This document shows, piece after piece, positions 7,661 to 11,265 of a stretch of DNA of 11,265 bases. Within the stretch, counting starts at the first letter, position 1. Each line of letters begins with the position of its first letter. Origin of the DNA: an uncultured Lachnospiraceae bacterium (GTDB lineage Bacteria > Bacillota > Clostridia > Lachnospirales > Lachnospiraceae); contig USKC01000073.1 of NCBI GenBank assembly GCA_900555195.1, positions 1 to 11,265 on the forward strand, given 5' to 3'. Under the pieces are notes generated by a model, which worked only from the letters and a program-made list of their open reading frames with translations, searched no databases and was not told where the DNA came from. The position numbers and the translations under genes were made by a program.

Positions 7661-8472
7661 TGGCTGTGATGACCCTGAAATTTTATTCGGAAGTACTGGG
7701 ATTGGCCACATCGCTTAGAATTTTGATTCCGACGAAGCCGAATGTTGAAGAAGGATATGAAGCGCATTATGCCGAAAAAGAAAAGCTGCCTGTACTTTGG
7801 CTCCTGCACGGCGGAAGTGACAACTATGCGGATTGGCACGATTGCACGACGGTACAACTGCTGGCCGATCAATATGGGATCGGCGTGGTGATGCCGGATG
7901 CGCAAAACGGAAGTTATGCAAATATGGCATATGGCCCGGCATGGTTTGATTATATTACCCAAGAATTAATGGAATATGTTTATGCGCGCTTCCCTTTTTC
8001 AAGAGCCCGAGAAGATAATTATATTGCGGGAATGTCTATGGGGGGCTTTGGAACGCTGAAAATTGCCCTCCGTTATCCGGAGCGTTTCCTGGCTGCCTGT
8101 CCGATTGCATCGGCAGTACAACTGGTGGAACAGTATGTGCACCATGCTACAGATGAGAGGAAGTGGTTTGGGCGGGAATTTGAAAAAATATTCGGCCATT
8201 ATGAAGATCCGGAAAAACTGCTTGGAAGCGAGGAAGACTGCTATTGCCTGCTCGGAAAGGCGCTACAGGAAAAGAAAGAGCTTCCTGCGTTGATGATGGC
8301 GCAGGGGACCGAAGATTTTACCTATCAGGGAAATAAGGATTTTTACGAATATGCGGTATCTCAGGGCGTGCAGGTGAAATGGGTGGAAGCGCCCGGTGCA
8401 CATAACTGGGATAGCTGGAATCTGTATCTTCCGGAAGTGTTTTCCTTTATTCAGGAACAAAAAACGCGGTAG
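7660..8472 (+). CDS. EstA/tributyrin esterase-like alpha/beta hydrolase, copy 2
   Basis: A 270-aa protein starting at ATG 7660, which shares its A with the upstream TAA. An in-frame ATG at 7627 lies inside the previous gene and would add 11 residues foreign to the family, so it is not used. A G-rich stretch at 7646-7650 may serve as ribosome binding site, but re-initiation from the preceding stop is likely. The N-terminus MAVMTLKFYSEVLGL closely resembles known EstA tributyrin esterases. The oxyanion motif is LLHGG (48-52); the triad is S126 (GMSMGG), D219 (GTEDF) and H248 (GAHNWDSW). It is the longest of the four copies, with an insertion after strand 1 (about 26-42). A cytosolic short-chain ester hydrolase is the likely role; the acyl and alcohol parts of the substrate are unknown. 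Confidence 0.9.
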   Translation: MAVMTLKFYSEVLGLATSLRILIPTKPNVEEGYEAHYAEKEKLPVLWLLHGGSDNYADWHDCTTVQLLADQYGIGVVMPDAQNGSYANMAYGPAWFDYITQELMEYVYARFPFSRAREDNYIAGMSMGGFGTLKIALRYPERFLAACPIASAVQLVEQYVHHATDERKWFGREFEKIFGHYEDPEKLLGSEEDCYCLLGKALQEKKELPALMMAQGTEDFTYQGNKDFYEYAVSQGVQVKWVEAPGAHNWDSWNLYLPEVFSFIQEQKTR

Positions 8473-8512
8473 AGGTTCATGCTGGTCTGAACTGATGCAA
8501 GGGGAGGGGAAA

Positions 8513-9295
8513 ATGGGAATTCTGCAGTATACGTTTTATTCAGAGAATCTTCGGGAACAGACTACCGTGCATATGATTCTTCCTGCTTTTGAAAGGGATA
8601 GAGGATATGGAAATGCGGAAACGTATTATCACAGCTATACGCCGAAGAAAACGGTTTATGTCCTGCATGGAGGCTCCGATGACAGCACGCTTTATCTGCG
8701 CAGGACCCGGATCGAAGAATACGCGGTGGAAAGGGATATCGCTGTAGTTTTTCCTCAGGTGCGTAATAGCTTTTACTGCAATATGCACCGTGGAAAACAA
8801 TATTTTTCGTATCTGTCAGAAGAATTACCTGATACGCTGGAGCAAGTTTTCCGACTATCTACTGACTGGAGAGACAGATATGTGCTTGGGAACTCCATGG
8901 GCTCTCATGGGGCTTTTAAATGGGCGTTGAACCGGCCAGACTTTTTCGCTGCTGCTGCTGGAATGTCTGGTGTGGGAGACGTAGAAGAACTTGGCTTTTT
9001 TGAGAGGGAAGATCCTAGGGTATTTGAAGCCTTTGGCACAAGTGAAGATTTCAGGAACAGCCAGAATGATTTCCATTATTTGATAGATAAACTGTTGGCG
9101 TCAAAGGAAAGGATGCCGCGGTTTTATAGCTGTTGTGGGCTTCAAGATCCCTATTTGGAAGGAAATCGGAAATTTATTTTAGAGGCTGAAAAAAAGGGGT
9201 TTCCAATTCGGTTTGAAGTAGGGACAGGCGGTCATGAATGGTCTTTTTGGAATAAATGGTTGCCAATTATGCTGGATCATATGCTTTTGGGATAA
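8513..9295 (+). CDS. EstA/tributyrin esterase-like alpha/beta hydrolase, copy 3
   Basis: A 260-aa protein starting at ATG 8513, five bases after GGAGG (8503-8507). The open frame extends upstream to 8396, but those 39 codons overlap copy 2 and lack family similarity, so MGILQYTFYS is the start. The oxyanion motif is VLHGGSDD (50-57). The nucleophile elbow reads GNSMGS (S128), where the other three have SMGG. The remaining triad residues are D212 (GLQDPYLE) and H241 (GGHEWSFW). The motif of copies 1 and 4 following the MP strand is altered to FPQVRNSFY. All catalytic residues are kept, so it is probably active, but it is the most divergent member and may have a different acyl preference. It is followed by the longest gap inside the array (9296-9435). 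Confidence 0.88.
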   Translation: MGILQYTFYSENLREQTTVHMILPAFERDRGYGNAETYYHSYTPKKTVYVLHGGSDDSTLYLRRTRIEEYAVERDIAVVFPQVRNSFYCNMHRGKQYFSYLSEELPDTLEQVFRLSTDWRDRYVLGNSMGSHGAFKWALNRPDFFAAAAGMSGVGDVEELGFFEREDPRVFEAFGTSEDFRNSQNDFHYLIDKLLASKERMPRFYSCCGLQDPYLEGNRKFILEAEKKGFPIRFEVGTGGHEWSFWNKWLPIMLDHMLLG

Positions 9296-9320
9296 TGGGA
9301 CGGAAGAGCTTTTGATACCG

Positions 9321-9337
9321 GCTTCGTGCCGCGAAGC
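9321..9337 (+). other. Small hairpin in the 140-base gap
   Basis: GCTTCG (9321-9326) pairs perfectly with CGAAGC (9332-9337) across a 5-base loop, followed by only a short TTTT at 9343-9346. It could be a weak attenuator or an mRNA-processing or stability element between copies 3 and 4. The rest of 9296-9435 shows no convincing promoter and no gene. Confidence 0.4.
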
Positions 9338-9435
9338 AGCAGTTTTCGCAACTTTGTGTATATCTGTGGGTAAGCAGATCTGTAGAAACCGAAAAAGGAT
9401 ATTTGAGCAGATTCGCTTGGGAATGAGGGGGAAAA

Positions 9436-10221
9436 ATGGGATTTCTGCATTTTGATTTTATGTCGGAAAAGCTGCGGTATCATACAAATCTGTATTTGAT
9501 ACTGCCGGAGGAAACGAGGCGGGGGCAGGAGCCGGAGGCAACGTTGTACCTGCTTCATGGAGGTGGAGGCAACGGAATGGACTGGCTGCGTTATACCTCG
9601 ATTGAAAGATTTGCTCAGGAACGCCGAATAGCTGTTGTGATGCCGGAAGTGGATGGAACTTGCTTCTATGCAGATATGAAGTATGGATATCCCTATTTCA
9701 CCTTTTTAACAAAGGAGATTCCTGCACTTACGGAAACGCTATTCCCGGTAAACAGAAAGAGAAGGCAACGGTATGTGGCGGGGCTTTCGATGGGGGGATA
9801 CGGTGCCTGGAAATGGGCGTTTCATGAACCGCAGTTTTTCGGAGCTGCAGCGAATTTGTCTGGTATTTCTTTCATTACGGAGATATTCAAAGAAGGAGGG
9901 TTTGCGCAGCAGGAACGGGAAGGTGAGAACGGGCTGGTAGCGCAGAATTGGGGGAGCCTGGAGGAACTGCAAGGAAGTGAAAGCGATTCGGCTAAGTGGC
10001 TGGAGTGGGCATCTGAAAGGAAGGTGGAACTTCCTGCTTTATATGCGGGAATTGGAACAGAAGATTTCAGCTATCCCGATGCTTGCAAATATCTGGAAGC
10101 CTGCGGAAAGATAGGGTTGAAAGTAGAACAGCGCATGGTGCCAGGGCGGCATGAATGGAGCGTCTGGGACAAATTGATCGCAGATTTTATGGATTGGGCG
10201 AAAGGACATGCCCAATCCTGA
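9436..10221 (+). CDS. EstA/tributyrin esterase-like alpha/beta hydrolase, copy 4
   Basis: A 261-aa protein starting at ATG 9436, after GAGGGGG (9425-9431). The oxyanion motif is LLHGGGGNGMDW (39-50); the triad is S118 (GLSMGG), D210 (GTEDFSYPD) and H239 (GRHEWSVWD). It shares with copy 1 the blocks SIERFA/SIERYA, VVMP and DMKYG, and the pair looks closer to each other than to copies 2 and 3. No signal peptide or membrane segment is seen, so the protein should act in the cytosol on short-acyl esters. A gap of 41 bases leads to the next hydrolase, with no terminator, so read-through transcription is expected. Confidence 0.9.
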   Translation: MGFLHFDFMSEKLRYHTNLYLILPEETRRGQEPEATLYLLHGGGGNGMDWLRYTSIERFAQERRIAVVMPEVDGTCFYADMKYGYPYFTFLTKEIPALTETLFPVNRKRRQRYVAGLSMGGYGAWKWAFHEPQFFGAAANLSGISFITEIFKEGGFAQQEREGENGLVAQNWGSLEELQGSESDSAKWLEWASERKVELPALYAGIGTEDFSYPDACKYLEACGKIGLKVEQRMVPGRHEWSVWDKLIADFMDWAKGHAQS

Positions 10222-10262
10222 GAAGCAACAGAAATAAAAGTGATGCTGGAAAGGGAGAGAAC

Positions 10263-11231
10263 ATGGCAAGAAAAGAAAATTTGGATATTTTTTTGGAAGA
10301 GTTGGTAAAGAAAGGCCCTGCAGGATGTGGGTGCGCGGTAGCGCGGGATGGGGAAGTCCTGTATGAGAACTATTTTGGTTACGCAGATCTGGAAAAAGGG
10401 AAAAAAATAGACTCTGGTAGCGTATATCGCCAATATTCTGCAACGAAAGTGGTGATTTGCACTGCAGCCATGATGCTTTATGAAAGAGGGAAGTTCTTAC
10501 TCAATGATCCGATTTATGAGTATTTTCCTGAATGGAGGCATACGATGGTAGCCGAGAAGCAGGAGGATGGGAGCATGAAGATTCGGGAAGCGAGGCGCCC
10601 GATCGAAGTGAGGGACTGCTTCTCTATGGCGATGGGGATAGGCTATGGTGGCCCGGAATATACCCATCAGATGATGGAAAAAAGCAGAGCGAATCTGGCC
10701 GCGTCAATCGGTGATTATACGTTGCGTCAGGATATAAGGGCTATGGCGAGCGTACCTGTGATGTTTGATCCGGGCGAACATTGGCTGTACGGATTTGGCC
10801 ACGAACTGGTAGCAGGTTTGATCGAAGCGGTTTCTGGGAAAAAAGTAAGCCAGTTTTTGAAGGATGAGATTTTTGAACCACTGGGAATGGATAGTACAGG
10901 CTACCATTATTTTGGAGATATCCGGGAACGTATGGTGACACCCTATCAGTTGGAAAATGGAAAGAGAATTCCAATTGTGGGTGCGATGTTTGATGACCGA
11001 TTTGAAGTGGATGCTAACTATGAGGCAGGAGGGGCCGGCCTTTTCTCTACAGTTCCCGACTATCTTAAATTTTCCCAGATGCTTGCGTGCGGCGGGATGT
11101 GGGAAGGCAAGCAGATCATTGGCCGTAAAACCATTGATCTGATGCGTACCAATCAGCTGAACGAACAGCAGATGAAGGATTTTGCTGCGCCCTATTTGGA
11201 TGGCTATGGTGAGCGTACCTGTGATGTTTGA
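10263..11231 (+). CDS. Family VIII esterase-like serine hydrolase, 3' end lost or chimeric
   Basis: The start at ATG 10263 (MARKENLDIF) follows AAGGGAG (10251-10257) by five bases. An earlier in-frame ATG at 10155 lies inside the previous gene and is rejected. The visible 322 residues include SATK (S59, K62) and HWLYGFGHE (Y176), and align with the frameshifted gene at 4494. Shared blocks include KKGPAGCGC/QKGPAGCGC, YFPEW, YFGDIR and LMRTN. Near residue 316 the paralogues continue YGYGLG, but here, after GGCTATGG (11202-11209), the sequence jumps to a copy of 10748-10802 in another frame and reaches a stop at 11229-11231. About 70 residues, including the W-T-G-G motif, are therefore missing. 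Since the jump coincides with the window end, the last ~20 bases of this frame are probably an artefact and the real gene full length, about 389 aa. Confidence 0.85.
   Translation: MARKENLDIFLEELVKKGPAGCGCAVARDGEVLYENYFGYADLEKGKKIDSGSVYRQYSATKVVICTAAMMLYERGKFLLNDPIYEYFPEWRHTMVAEKQEDGSMKIREARRPIEVRDCFSMAMGIGYGGPEYTHQMMEKSRANLAASIGDYTLRQDIRAMASVPVMFDPGEHWLYGFGHELVAGLIEAVSGKKVSQFLKDEIFEPLGMDSTGYHYFGDIRERMVTPYQLENGKRIPIVGAMFDDRFEVDANYEAGGAGLFSTVPDYLKFSQMLACGGMWEGKQIIGRKTIDLMRTNQLNEQQMKDFAAPYLDGYGERTCDV
10739..10802 (+). repeat. Direct repeat, internal copy
   Basis: These 64 bases recur at 11202-11265 with one mismatch (C at 10747, T at 11210). They form a normal in-frame part of the hydrolase gene, encoding the stretch around SVPVMFDPGEHWLYGFGH, so this is the original copy. 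Confidence 0.9.
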
Positions 11232-11265
11232 TCCGGGCGAACATTGGCTGTACGGATTTGGCCAC
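11202..11265 (+). repeat. Direct repeat, terminal copy at the window edge
   Basis: This matches 10739-10802 at 63 of 64 positions. From 11211 to the last base the match is exact over 55 bases. Here it is out of frame with the gene and replaces the expected conserved continuation. The first 8 bases (GGCTATGG) are a natural homology shared by both places, so the true junction lies at about 11210. Confidence 0.9.

Noticed and set aside
8396..8512. 39-codon N-terminal extension of alpha/beta hydrolase copy 3.
   Set aside because: It overlaps the end of copy 2 in another frame. ATG 8513 has a clear GGAGG and a family-type N-terminus.
10155..10262. 36-codon N-terminal extension of the last hydrolase.
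   Set aside because: It lies within copy 4 in another frame. ATG 10263 has its own Shine-Dalgarno sequence, and S59/K62 then align with the paralogues.
10739..11265. Genuine 463-base tandem duplication within the last hydrolase gene.
   Set aside because: The repeated unit is out of frame, only the final 55 bases match exactly, and the match runs straight into the window edge.
1..11265. CRISPR arrays, tRNA or rRNA genes, transposases and riboswitches.
   Set aside because: No regularly spaced repeats, cloverleaf or rRNA sequence, transposase motif or recognisable leader was found on reading; the gaps are too short or explained otherwise.

Overview
The window looks like genomic or metagenomic DNA from a gut-type Firmicute, probably Lachnospiraceae or a relative. 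The reasons are purine-rich AGGAGG-type ribosome binding sites at nearly every gene, ATG/GTG starts, moderate GC, a consensus sigma-A promoter, and protein families typical of that group (EstA-like tributyrin esterases, class-C beta-lactamase-fold hydrolases, beta-helix proteins). This assignment is an inference; there is no taxonomic marker gene.

Layout. (1) Positions 1-1286, + strand: the 3' part of a right-handed parallel beta-helix protein, cut by the window start. (2) 1287-1507: a strong hairpin terminator between convergent genes. (3) 1508-2686, - strand: a 12-TM MFS transporter, visibly more AT-rich than its neighbours. (4) 2687-2912: a divergent promoter region with one near-consensus -35/-10 pair facing each way and a set of GCTAA motifs, including a perfect AGCTAA-A-TTAGCT dyad. 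(5) 2913 to the window end, + strand: one long co-directional array of eight hydrolase genes. In order: a 500-aa serine hydrolase with an extra C-terminal domain; a roughly 388-aa SxxK serine hydrolase broken by a frameshift; an intact 389-aa paralogue; four EstA/tributyrin-esterase-like alpha/beta hydrolases of 260-270 aa; and a third copy of the ~389-aa SxxK hydrolase, whose 3' end is lost.

The eight genes follow a perfect TTGACA-17 bp-TATAAT promoter, are closely spaced, and in places overlap or share stop and Shine-Dalgarno bases, so they are probably one operon. None shows a signal peptide or membrane segment, so the proteins are expected to be cytosolic. Two unrelated serine-ester-hydrolase folds have been expanded side by side. 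The simplest reading is a cytoplasmic deacylation module for a compound carrying several different acyl groups, or for a family of esters, with the divergent MFS protein as a possible exporter or importer. The substrate cannot be read from the sequence.

Two irregularities matter. The second hydrolase has a frameshift near 5508-5511, where a 2-nt loss would explain everything. The last 55 nt of the window repeat 10748-10802 exactly and interrupt the last gene out of frame. That looks more like an assembly junction than biology, so the end of the last gene should not be trusted.
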